This document shows positions 44,846 to 53,417 of a DNA stretch of 64,000 nt, one piece after another (the first letter of the stretch is position 1; the number at the start of each line of letters is the position of its first letter). A model generated the notes under the pieces. The model did not search any database. It had not been told where the DNA came from and was given only the letters and a program-made list of their open reading frames with translations. This stretch comes from Lebetimonas natsushimae. Lineage in GTDB: Bacteria; Campylobacterota; Campylobacteria; Campylobacterales; Nautiliaceae. The translations under genes and the position numbers were made by a program. Location of the stretch: the NCBI RefSeq assembly GCF_002335445.1, contig NZ_BDME01000001.1, forward strand, positions 744,001 to 808,000, written 5' to 3'.

Positions 44846-45589
44846 ATATTCTATATCTTTTTTTATCTGATGTTTTAATTCTATTAAAGTATTAAATTTT
44901 TTGTTTTCCCTTAAAAAATCGATAAATTCAATTTCCATTAATTTTCCATTATTCATTATCCATTTTTCATTATCAATTATATGTGTTTCAATAGAAAAAT
45001 TATTATCGGTCGAACGGATACCAATAAAGGTTAATGATAATAAATTATTTGTTTTTGTTATATAAACTCCCTCTTTTGGAATTATATATGGCTTAAAAAG
45101 TTCTATATTTATAGTAGGGACAAGTTTTTTATTACCGAGTCCTTGACCTTTTATCTGAGTGCCTTTTATTTTATAATTTCTTCCTAAAAATCTGTTTGCT
45201 TTTTTTATATCCTCTTTTATAAATTTTCTTATTATGTGGGAATGTACCCCGATTCCATCAATTTTTATCTCTTTAATAATTTCAACTTCGAAAAAATTTT
45301 TAAGTATATTTATATCACCGCTTCTGTTTTTTCCAAATCTGAAATCCTCCCCTAAAACAAGTTTTTTAACATTCATTTTTTTTAAAATTTCTATAAATTC
45401 AACAGGAGTCAGATTTTTAATATTTTCAAGTAAAAAATACTCGCATCCTAAATTTGTATAATAACATCTGTCAAATCCGGGAGTGATAGAACTTCCTTTT
45501 TCTATAATAATAAAAATATCCGCTCTTTTTAACAATTCCTGATGTGCTGTATGCATTCCGTCAAACCCGCCTATTGCTGCTGTTTTCAT
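44822..45589 (-). CDS. ribF: Riboflavin kinase / FAD synthetase
   Basis: 255 residues. The N-terminal FAD-synthetase domain is marked by AAIGGFDGMHTAHQELL, LVLGEDFRFGKNRSGD and the HSHIIRKFI region. The C-terminal riboflavin-kinase domain has FLGRNYKIKGTQIKGQGLGNKKLVPTINI and FIDFLRENKKF. It makes FMN and FAD. The loop after ETHIID carries an in-frame 7-bp-repeat insertion (NEKWIMNNGK). It is somewhat shorter than usual (about 290). It is divergent from the TonB receptor gene by 64 bp. Confidence 0.9.
   Translation of the reverse strand: MKTAAIGGFDGMHTAHQELLKRADIFIIIEKGSSITPGFDRCYYTNLGCEYFLLENIKNLTPVEFIEILKKMNVKKLVLGEDFRFGKNRSGDINILKNFFEVEIIKEIKIDGIGVHSHIIRKFIKEDIKKANRFLGRNYKIKGTQIKGQGLGNKKLVPTINIELFKPYIIPKEGVYITKTNNLLSLTFIGIRSTDNNFSIETHIIDNEKWIMNNGKLMEIEFIDFLRENKKFNTLIELKHQIKKDIEYLKSSYKH
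44931..44980 (-). repeat. Heptanucleotide tandem repeat, copy 4, inside ribF
   Basis: About six degenerate 7-bp units of the ATAATGG/AAAATGG type on the minus (coding) strand, read as NEKWIMNNGKLME. It is the most diverged copy; it lies in a surface loop of the kinase domain. Confidence 0.75.
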
Positions 45590-45611
45590 ATTTGCCTTTT
45601 TTTAATTTTGT

Positions 45612-45617
45612 TATAAT
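45612..45617 (+). promoter_or_regulatory. -10 element of the TonB receptor operon
   Basis: TTGTTATAATTTTAT, the same form of -10 region that precedes most operons in this window, 36 bp before the ATG. No clear Fur box was recognised beside it. Confidence 0.5.
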
Positions 45618-45653
45618 TTTATAAACATTAAATACTGTTTTAAAGAGGATTTT

Positions 45654-47654
45654 ATGAAAAAATTATATCTTATATTTTTTATTTTAATAAATCTTTATGC
45701 ACATGATGAAAATTTATTAAAAACTTTAAATGAGGTTAATGAAATTGCTTTTCAGACAAAATTAAATATTGATAAGACACCGTCAAATGTAACAGTGTTA
45801 AAAAGAGATTTTATTCAAAAAACCGGTGCTGAAACATTGTTTGAATTATTAAAATATATTCCAGGTATTCAAACTTCCATAAGCAGTTCTGGCAAAAAAG
45901 AACTGATTGTTAGAGGAAATAAATCAATTTACAGAGATAAAATAAAATTTTTAATAAACGGAATAAGTGTAACAAACAATCTTTATTCTAATCAGTTTTA
46001 TTATTACGATTTTCCTACCTCATTAATTAAAAGAGTGGAAATAACATTAACTCCTGATGCTGTAACATATGGAGACAATGCATTTTTAGGAGTTATTAAT
46101 ATAATTACTTTAGACAATTTGAATGATAATCAATTTACTTTTTATCAAAATAATAAAAATCAAACTTTGTTTTCTGTATTTCAAAAATTAAATAATTTAA
46201 CATTGGATGCATATTGTTTTTATTCCGATCCGCATATTCAACCAGTAAAAACATTTTTAACTGAAATTAATACATATAATACTGTTTTGTATAGGGAAAA
46301 TTCTCCTAATGAAAATGAAAAAAATTTAGGACTTGGAATTGAATATAAAAAAGAAAATTCTACATTACAGTACAGAATAAATTACTCTAGAAAAGGCAAC
46401 TATTTTGGAATAGTGAATTTACCGCCCATAAAAGATGATAAATATGTAATAACAATTTATCAGTATTTAAATTATAATTATTCAGTATATTTAAACGATT
46501 TTTGGAAAAACAGTGTAAATATCGGTATTAAAAATTATAAATGGGATGGTGAATATAGACTGTTTCCTTATGATTTCAATGAAACTATAGATAATAATCC
46601 TGATAATGATATTATATTTGGTGCAGTGTTACATGAGTATGAAATTTATTTAAACAATACACTGACTTTTATAAATGAAAGTCATATAACAAATTTTTTG
46701 TTTAGTATTAAATATGCAAGACCTTATAATTATTACATTAATGAAATTTATGGAAACAATTTTGTTTTAAAAAAAAATATTAAAAGAAAAATTTATGAAT
46801 TTGGAATTGAGGATTTATATTTTTTAAATGATAAATTTTCATTAATTTACGGAGGTAGGTATTCTCATTATAATCATTTTGGAAGTAACTTTTCTTATAA
46901 AATTGGTGGCGTTTACAATTTAAATGACCTAACAACATTTAAACTGCTTTTTAATACAGCATTCAGGGCACCTTCATGGGTAGAATTGTATAGTAAAAGC
47001 ATAGTCAGTTTTAACGGAAATACAGATTTAAATCCAGAAAAAATAAAAATGGCTGAATTTATTTACGACCAAAAATTAAATAAAAACAATAAATTTAAAT
47101 TTGCTTTTTATTTCGGAAAAGAATATGATTATATTGATAGGGCTTTTTCTCAAACTAAAGGGAAAGAAATTTATAAAAATTTAGGGAATCTTTTGATTAG
47201 GGGATTTGAAATAAATTATAAAAAATTATTTAAAAAAGGGTTGTTTGGCTTATCTTATTCATATAATAATAATAAGGCATTGTTTTCTAATATGGTTATA
47301 CCAGGTATAGATGAATTTAAGTGTTTGGGTATAAGAAAAAATATTTTTAATACATTTCTTAATTATAAAATTAATAAAAATTTTGATTTTTTTGTTTCTA
47401 GCTTTTATGGAAGTAAAATAAAAAAAATTTATTATGATTATGTGAATGATCTTTTTACAATAAATGCTAATATTTCTTTTAATAAAAATAAATTTATTTT
47501 TAAAATAGGTGTTGACAATATTACTAATCATAAAAATTTTGATTATTCTCTCCCAAACGATTCAATATATGGAAGATATGCTTTTTCACAAGAAAATACT
47601 GTGATACCGGAACTTGGAAGAAAAATTTATTTTAATTTTATAAAGAAATGGTAA
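45654..47654 (+). CDS. TonB-dependent outer-membrane receptor
   Basis: 666 residues. Signal peptide about 1-17. The plug domain begins near 35 (NIDKTPSNVTVLKRDFIQKTGAETLFELLKYIPGIQ) with IVRGNKS and INGISV; VEITLTPDAVTYGDNAFLGVINIITL closes the plug. A long beta-barrel ends in a final aromatic. It imports an unknown ligand such as a siderophore, cobalamin or metal complex. No TonB box is obvious. The next genes, a small exported protein and a GGDEF/EAL enzyme, are coupled by overlap, which suggests a sensing rather than a pure uptake role. Confidence 0.92.
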   Translation: MKKLYLIFFILINLYAHDENLLKTLNEVNEIAFQTKLNIDKTPSNVTVLKRDFIQKTGAETLFELLKYIPGIQTSISSSGKKELIVRGNKSIYRDKIKFLINGISVTNNLYSNQFYYYDFPTSLIKRVEITLTPDAVTYGDNAFLGVINIITLDNLNDNQFTFYQNNKNQTLFSVFQKLNNLTLDAYCFYSDPHIQPVKTFLTEINTYNTVLYRENSPNENEKNLGLGIEYKKENSTLQYRINYSRKGNYFGIVNLPPIKDDKYVITIYQYLNYNYSVYLNDFWKNSVNIGIKNYKWDGEYRLFPYDFNETIDNNPDNDIIFGAVLHEYEIYLNNTLTFINESHITNFLFSIKYARPYNYYINEIYGNNFVLKKNIKRKIYEFGIEDLYFLNDKFSLIYGGRYSHYNHFGSNFSYKIGGVYNLNDLTTFKLLFNTAFRAPSWVELYSKSIVSFNGNTDLNPEKIKMAEFIYDQKLNKNNKFKFAFYFGKEYDYIDRAFSQTKGKEIYKNLGNLLIRGFEINYKKLFKKGLFGLSYSYNNNKALFSNMVIPGIDEFKCLGIRKNIFNTFLNYKINKNFDFFVSSFYGSKIKKIYYDYVNDLFTINANISFNKNKFIFKIGVDNITNHKNFDYSLPNDSIYGRYAFSQENTVIPELGRKIYFNFIKKW

Positions 47655-48148
47655 TGAAAAAAGTATTTTTATTTTTTATTTTTATTTTTTTATATGCAAA
47701 CAGCAATTTTGAAAATAATATTGATAATGAAGTACTGTTAATAGAAGCAAAACTTTATCCTAAAATTTTATATTTAGTTAATGAAAATGAAAAAAAAGAT
47801 AATATAAAAGTAGCAATTTTAATAAATAAAAATACAAAAAAAATAGGTAAAAAATTAAAAAAATTAATAAATGATAAAAAAATTAAAGTTGATTTAATAA
47901 ATAAAATAAATTTAAAATATGATGCATATATTTTTACTACAAAAAAGATAAATAATAAGGATTTAAAATTGTTATTGATTAATAAAAAGGTAATTTTTAC
48001 AGTTTTTCCAAACAGAATAGAAAATGCAATGTTTAGTATATATATTGGCCCTAAAATATATCCGTATATAAATCCAAAATTATTAAATAAGGCTGAGGTG
48101 AAATTTAATCCAATATTATTGAAGGTAGGAAAAATTTATGAAAAATAA
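47654..48148 (+). CDS. Small exported protein, YfiR-like
   Basis: 164 residues from ATG at 47654, sharing its A with the receptor stop (TAATG); the frame is open 6 bp earlier. Signal peptide at about 1-15 (MKKVFLFFIFIFLYA). The mature part is Lys/Ile-rich with an alpha/beta rhythm, similar in size and plan to YfiR (DUF4154), the periplasmic inhibitor of diguanylate cyclase YfiN. The assignment relies on position and shape, since I see no invariant motif. It overlaps the GGDEF/EAL gene by 11 bp. Confidence 0.6.
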   Translation: MKKVFLFFIFIFLYANSNFENNIDNEVLLIEAKLYPKILYLVNENEKKDNIKVAILINKNTKKIGKKLKKLINDKKIKVDLINKINLKYDAYIFTTKKINNKDLKLLLINKKVIFTVFPNRIENAMFSIYIGPKIYPYINPKLLNKAEVKFNPILLKVGKIYEK

Positions 48149-50450
48149 ATTTTCTTTATTAAATATTATAAATTTTTTCTCAATAACTTTATTAATTGTT
48201 TTTATAAGTTACGTTTTTATTGATTTTAAAGTTATTTTTAAATCTTTAGAAGATATACAAAAAGCTAAAATTGAAGAATATTTGAAAGCAAAAAGTAGTA
48301 TTATAGCTCCTCTGATTAAATATGGATTTAACGGTTTGACTAAGGAAGAATTAAAAAAATTGGATGAGAATATAAAATATATAAAAATAAAAACAAGTAC
48401 TTTTACGTATGAAAAAGGACTGAAAAAAAATTTAAAAATAATAAAACTGCCGTTATATTACAGTAATGAAAAATTAGGGGAAATTGAAATTGGATATAAT
48501 GACAGTGGATTGTTAAAAAAATTTTCAAACAAATATTTTCAAAAAGTAACCATTTATTTAATTTTTGTTTTAGTTTTATTTTTTGTTGTTTATATCTTTT
48601 TAAGAAATAAGTTGTCGAATTTAAACAGACTAGCCCAAAAAATAGAAAAAATAAATTATAGAAAAATAAAACAAATAGAATTATTGGACAATTATTATGA
48701 GATTAAAAATATTACAAAATCTATAAATCATTTATTAAATCAAATTAATAATTTTTATTTACATCAAAAAACACTTATTAAAAAATTATTTCTTTTTAAG
48801 AAACAGTTAGAAACTGCTCAAAAAATAGCTAAAATGTTTACTTGGGAATATAACTGCGAAAATGATGAATTTTTAGCACAAAATTTTCATATGAAAAAGA
48901 AATTAGGATTTAAAAATTTTGATGAATTTTTAAATTCATTAAATAATAAAGAAAGATTCTTTCATGAAGTTAAAAAAGCTTGTAAAGAAAATAATGAATT
49001 TGAAATATTATTAAAGGTAGAAAATAAAGAATTTTATTTTAGAGTACAAGGAAAAACAAATTTAAAACAAAATAAAAAAAATGTTATTGGTGTTTTCATT
49101 GATATAACAGATGAAATAAAGAAACAAGAACAAATAAAATATTTGGCATATCACGATCCTTTAACAGGGTTAATCAACAGAATGTATTTAAAAGAACAAT
49201 TGGAATTATTACTTAATATTACAAAAAGAAACAACAAAAAACTTGCACTCGTTTTTATTGATTTAGATAATTTTAAATTTATTAACGATACATTCGGTCA
49301 TGATATAGGGGATTCGCTTTTAGTTGAAGTTTCTAAAAAATTACAAAATTCCATTAGGAGGAGTGATCTTATTTCAAGAATCGGCGGAGATGAATTTATT
49401 TTGGTTTTAAATAATATTAAAAATAAAAGTGATGTTGAAGAAATTATGAAAAAAATAAAAAATGGACTTCAAACACCAATTTATATATTAAATCACAAAT
49501 TGGAAACTACATTCAGTGCGGGTATTTCAATATTCCCAGATGATGCTGATGATACAGAAGATTTACTTAAATTTGCGGATATTGCAATGTATGAATCTAA
49601 AAAGCAGGGGAAAAACAGATACATTTTTATTAATGAAGAATTAAAAAAAGAGATAAAAAAATATTATTTGTTAGTAGATGAATTAAAAAACGCATTAAAA
49701 AAAGATCATGAACTTATTTTATATTTTCAGCCAAAAATCGATATAAATTCAAAAAAAGTAAGCGGTGTTGAGGCATTAATAAGATGGCAGCATCCACAAA
49801 GGGGATTTTTAACTCCAAATTATTTTATAGATATAGCAGAAAAGGCGAATTTAGTAAGTTTGATTGATGATTATGTTTTAGAAAAAGGTATTAAAACATT
49901 AAAGAAATGGCAAAATGATAATTATTTAAATAATTTAACTTTAGCGATAAATATTTCTGCTAATAAATTCAATGAAAATAATTTTATAGAACAGCTTAAG
50001 TATTTAATTAATCAATATAAAATAAATCCTGAAAAATTACAGATAGAAATTACAGAAACACTTTGTATGCAGAATGTATACCATACCATAAAAATGTTAA
50101 ATGAAATAAAATCTATGGGAATAAAAATAGCCCTTGATGATTTTGGAACAGGATACTCATCATTAAATTACCTTAAAAAAATTCCTTTTGATGTTTTAAA
50201 AATAGATCAAACATTTGTAAAAGATCTGTTAGAGGATAAAGACGATTTAACAATTACTAAAATGATAGTGGAAATAAGTAAAATTTTAAATAAAATAAAT
50301 GTTGCCGAAGGTGTCGAAAATGAAAATATTCTTAATCTTTTGTCAGATTTGGGAGTTTCAATAATTCAGGGATATTATTTTTCAAAACCGGTTTCAGAAG
50401 AAGAGTTGAAAAAATATATAATTAGTTTTGATTATAAAAATTATATATAG
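48138..50450 (+). CDS. Membrane GGDEF/EAL protein, apparently bifunctional c-di-GMP enzyme
   Basis: 770 residues. Membrane helix near 9-28, a periplasmic region to about 133, second helix near 135-156, then a coiled linker and a PAS-like segment (about 230-330). The GGDEF domain (about 335-490) has a canonical SRIGGDEFILVL. The EAL domain (about 510-765) has VEALIRWQHP, ITETLCMQN, LDDFGTGYSSLNYL, KIDQTFV and VAEGVENE. Both activities look intact. The periplasmic region is suited to binding the small exported protein upstream. The 3' end overlaps uvrC by 29 bp. Confidence 0.94.
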   Translation: MKNKFSLLNIINFFSITLLIVFISYVFIDFKVIFKSLEDIQKAKIEEYLKAKSSIIAPLIKYGFNGLTKEELKKLDENIKYIKIKTSTFTYEKGLKKNLKIIKLPLYYSNEKLGEIEIGYNDSGLLKKFSNKYFQKVTIYLIFVLVLFFVVYIFLRNKLSNLNRLAQKIEKINYRKIKQIELLDNYYEIKNITKSINHLLNQINNFYLHQKTLIKKLFLFKKQLETAQKIAKMFTWEYNCENDEFLAQNFHMKKKLGFKNFDEFLNSLNNKERFFHEVKKACKENNEFEILLKVENKEFYFRVQGKTNLKQNKKNVIGVFIDITDEIKKQEQIKYLAYHDPLTGLINRMYLKEQLELLLNITKRNNKKLALVFIDLDNFKFINDTFGHDIGDSLLVEVSKKLQNSIRRSDLISRIGGDEFILVLNNIKNKSDVEEIMKKIKNGLQTPIYILNHKLETTFSAGISIFPDDADDTEDLLKFADIAMYESKKQGKNRYIFINEELKKEIKKYYLLVDELKNALKKDHELILYFQPKIDINSKKVSGVEALIRWQHPQRGFLTPNYFIDIAEKANLVSLIDDYVLEKGIKTLKKWQNDNYLNNLTLAINISANKFNENNFIEQLKYLINQYKINPEKLQIEITETLCMQNVYHTIKMLNEIKSMGIKIALDDFGTGYSSLNYLKKIPFDVLKIDQTFVKDLLEDKDDLTITKMIVEISKILNKINVAEGVENENILNLLSDLGVSIIQGYYFSKPVSEEELKKYIISFDYKNYI

Positions 50451-52236
50451 TTGAAGCATCTTTTTTATTTAATACTTTTTCTAATTCTTCTAAACCAGCT
50501 TTTTTGATATTTTCAAAACTTCCAAAATAATTTAAAAGTTTTGTCATTTTGGCTTTTCCTATTCCTTTAATTTTTAATAGTTCAATCTCGGTGTCTTTTT
50601 TTCTTTTTGTCTTTCTGTGAAATTCTATTGCAAAACGATGGGCTTCATCTCTTAATTTTTGTAAAAACATAAGTCTTTTATCATTAACGCTTAGTTCCAT
50701 TTTTTTAATTTCCCATTCTCCATTCTCCATTCTCCAATGAAAATAAATCTTATCTTTTGCTCCGCCTTTTGCCCTGTGGGCTTTTGCATCTATTTTTTCT
50801 TTTGCAATTCCCAAAATATCTACATTGGCTCCAGTTGAATCTATTATCTCTTTTGCTATATTTATTTGAGCAGGTCCTCCGTCAATCAGCCAAAGTTCAG
50901 GCGGAGAAGTTTTTTCAAAACTTTTTGCCCGTCTTGTTAATAACTCTCTCATTTGGGAATATTCATCTTTTCCCTCCAAGTGGTAATGACGGTATTCATC
51001 TTTTTTAAATTTACCCTCCCATACGATCATAGCGCCTACCGTTGCCTCTCCTTGCATATGGGATGTGTCAAAAACTTCTATTTTGTATGGAATGTTTTGA
51101 AGATTAAAGAGTTTTTTAATTTCAAGAAGTATATTTTCTTCTTTTTGATTTTTCATAATTTCGTTTGCGTTTATTTTGGCAAGATTTATTAAATTTTTCC
51201 TCTCTTTTGTGGTAGGGGTAATAATTGAAATTTTTTTATTAAATTTTTCACTGAGAAAATCAGCTACTTCCTTTCTCTCTTCAAAATCTTCACCTACTAA
51301 AATTTTTGATGAGGTAAAAGGAGTTTCAGTGTTATAAAATTCTAAAATTGCTCTTTTATAAGTTTCGTCTTTATCTATTTGCGTTTGTGATTTTATAATA
51401 TTATGAGTGCTTGAAACCACTTTTCCGGCTCTTACAAATATCCTTATTACGATTCCTTTGTTCCTGAAACTCTCAACTACAAAAATATCCAAATCTTCCA
51501 GTTTTGCCAAATCCACATTTGAATAAATTTCCGCACTTTCTATGGATTTTATTCTATCCCTTATTTTGGCCGCTTCTTCAAACTGAAGATTTTCGGCAAA
51601 TTTTTTCATTTTTTTATAAAGGATATTTAAAATTTTTTCTTTGTTTAAAATAAGTTCTATTGCTTCATCTATATATTTTTTATATTCTTTTGGGGTGATT
51701 TTCCCAACGCAGGGGGCTAAACATTTTCCTATCTGATGATAAAGACATGCTTTTTTACCTTTCAGGCAGGTTTTAGACTGGACTAGCGGAATTTCTTCAT
51801 AAATAGTTTTTAATATGGCAGAGGCACCGCTGCTGAATGGTCCGAAATATTTTATGTTTTTACCTTTAATTACTTTTCTTGTTATTTCAGGTCTTGGAAA
51901 AGCTTCGTCTAAATCTATGTAAATATAAGGATATGTTTTGTCATCTCTTAACAGTATGTTATATTTTGGTTTTAATTGTTTGATTAGTGAATTTTCAAGT
52001 ATTAAAGCATCGTTTTCACTTTCAACTACTATATAGTTAAGTTTTTTGGCTTCAGTTATCATTTTATAAATTCTGGGAGAGAGATTGTCGGCAGGTCTGA
52101 ATGGATTGAATCTGAAATAGCTTTTTACCCTTTTTCTGAGACTTTTTGCTTTTCCTATATATAAAAGTTTTCCGTTTTCATCAAAATACTGATAAACGCC
52201 GGGACTATCTGGAAGTTTTTTTATAATCTCTTGCAA
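50422..52236 (-). CDS. uvrC: Excinuclease ABC subunit C
   Basis: 604 residues. GIY-YIG domain at the start (LPDSPGVYQYFDENGKLLYIGKAKSLRKRVKSYF), the Cys cluster (CLKGKKACLYHQIGKCLAPCVG), a UVR helix pair (FAENLQFEEAAKIRDRI), the RNase-H-like domain (FDTSHMQGEATVGAMIVW, LIDGGPAQIN) and C-terminal helix-hairpin-helix (LLKIKGIGKAKMTKLL). It makes both incisions in nucleotide excision repair. The start is TTG at 52236 after AAAAAGGAGAACA. The loop before LRDEAHRFAI holds a 7-bp-repeat insertion (WRMENGEWEIKKME). Confidence 0.97.
   Translation of the reverse strand: MQEIIKKLPDSPGVYQYFDENGKLLYIGKAKSLRKRVKSYFRFNPFRPADNLSPRIYKMITEAKKLNYIVVESENDALILENSLIKQLKPKYNILLRDDKTYPYIYIDLDEAFPRPEITRKVIKGKNIKYFGPFSSGASAILKTIYEEIPLVQSKTCLKGKKACLYHQIGKCLAPCVGKITPKEYKKYIDEAIELILNKEKILNILYKKMKKFAENLQFEEAAKIRDRIKSIESAEIYSNVDLAKLEDLDIFVVESFRNKGIVIRIFVRAGKVVSSTHNIIKSQTQIDKDETYKRAILEFYNTETPFTSSKILVGEDFEERKEVADFLSEKFNKKISIITPTTKERKNLINLAKINANEIMKNQKEENILLEIKKLFNLQNIPYKIEVFDTSHMQGEATVGAMIVWEGKFKKDEYRHYHLEGKDEYSQMRELLTRRAKSFEKTSPPELWLIDGGPAQINIAKEIIDSTGANVDILGIAKEKIDAKAHRAKGGAKDKIYFHWRMENGEWEIKKMELSVNDKRLMFLQKLRDEAHRFAIEFHRKTKRKKDTEIELLKIKGIGKAKMTKLLNYFGSFENIKKAGLEELEKVLNKKDASTIYNFYNQN
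50696..50736 (-). repeat. Heptanucleotide tandem repeat, copy 5, inside uvrC
   Basis: Units TTGGAGA, ATGGAGA, ATGGAGA, ATGGGAA and a decayed tail on the coding strand, read as WRMENGEWEIKK. They lie in a loop before the conserved DEAHRFAI motif. Confidence 0.85.
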
Positions 52237-52277
52237 TGTTCTCCTTTTTGTTAAAATTATACTTAAAAAAGGTTAAT

Positions 52278-53417
52278 ATGAAGTTAGAAATAGAAAGTTT
52301 AATTGTTGTCGGGCTTATAATAATTGCCGCTATTTTAGCGCTTGAGATCAGTTTTTCCCCTGCTATTTTTGAAATTATTGCAGGCACAATAGCTGCAAAT
52401 TTTTTTCATATGAGCGATTTGAAATGGGCAGAATTTTTGGCAAATATCGGATTACTTGGTCTTATGTTTTTTGCAGGGCTTGAGAGTGATGTGGAACTTC
52501 TTAGAAAAAATTTTTTAAAAGCCCTGTTTATCGGACTTTCTTCATTTTTGATTCCGTTTGTTTCGGTATTTGTGGTAACAAAATTTATTTTTTTATATTC
52601 ACTTAAAGCATCACTTCTTATCAGTATTGCATTATCAACCACATCTTTAGCTTTGGTATATCCTTTACTTAAAGACAAAAATATGCTGCATTTAAGTTCC
52701 GGTCAGACTCTTTTGGCCGGGGCAATGGTTGTGGATATTGTAAGTATGTTTTCACTTAGTTTTCTGTTTGAGGGAATTAATTTGGAAAATATTTTATTTT
52801 TACTGGTTTTACTAATAATTATGTTTATTCTGCCTAAATTTGGAGAAAAACTTTTTTCAAGGTATAAAGAAAATCATATCGAATTTCCGGTAAGGTTTAT
52901 CATTGCAATACTTATAGCCATCGGTTTTTTATCAAAGGAAATTCATATAAATGAAGCGGTTTTGGCATTTGCCCTGGGTATATTTTTTTCAGAATTTTTA
53001 AGGGAAAATGAATTGCTTGAAAAAAAATTAAGGGCCGTTATTTTCGGTTTTGTCGCCCCGTTTTTTTTCTTTAAGGCCGGTTATTCAATTAAACTTGATG
53101 TCATAAATATGAAAATTATACTTTTAAGTATAATTCTTGGAAGTATTGCATTTGGTACAAAATATATTGCAACTGTAATTGCTACAAAACCTTTTTTTAA
53201 AAAAACAGTTTATAAAATTGCAGGCCTATTTTTTAATATGAGGCTGACTTTTGGAATAGTTGCAAGTGTTTTCGGGCTTGAATTTAAAGTTATAGATATT
53301 AATACATATGTTTCTTTGCTTTTAATCATTATTTCAACATCATTAATTGCTTCAATTTTAATGAAAAGAATGCCAAGTGAAATAACGGAAGAGGAATTGG
53401 AAGATTTTATCCTCTAG
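52278..53417 (+). CDS. Cation:proton antiporter, CPA2 (KefB/NapA-like) family
   Basis: 379 residues from ATG at 52278, chosen for the AAAAAAGG before it; an upstream start would overlap the uvrC promoter. About twelve membrane helices. Family features: LGLMFFAGLESDVELLRKNF (near 62-80), SLALVYPLL, and the ion-site region AMVVDIVSMFSLSF with its Asp. No C-terminal TrkA domain. It exchanges Na+ or K+ for H+. It is 41 bp from uvrC, divergent; the 3' end overlaps the symporter gene by 11 bp. Confidence 0.9.
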   Translation: MKLEIESLIVVGLIIIAAILALEISFSPAIFEIIAGTIAANFFHMSDLKWAEFLANIGLLGLMFFAGLESDVELLRKNFLKALFIGLSSFLIPFVSVFVVTKFIFLYSLKASLLISIALSTTSLALVYPLLKDKNMLHLSSGQTLLAGAMVVDIVSMFSLSFLFEGINLENILFLLVLLIIMFILPKFGEKLFSRYKENHIEFPVRFIIAILIAIGFLSKEIHINEAVLAFALGIFFSEFLRENELLEKKLRAVIFGFVAPFFFFKAGYSIKLDVINMKIILLSIILGSIAFGTKYIATVIATKPFFKKTVYKIAGLFFNMRLTFGIVASVFGLEFKVIDINTYVSLLLIIISTSLIASILMKRMPSEITEEELEDFIL

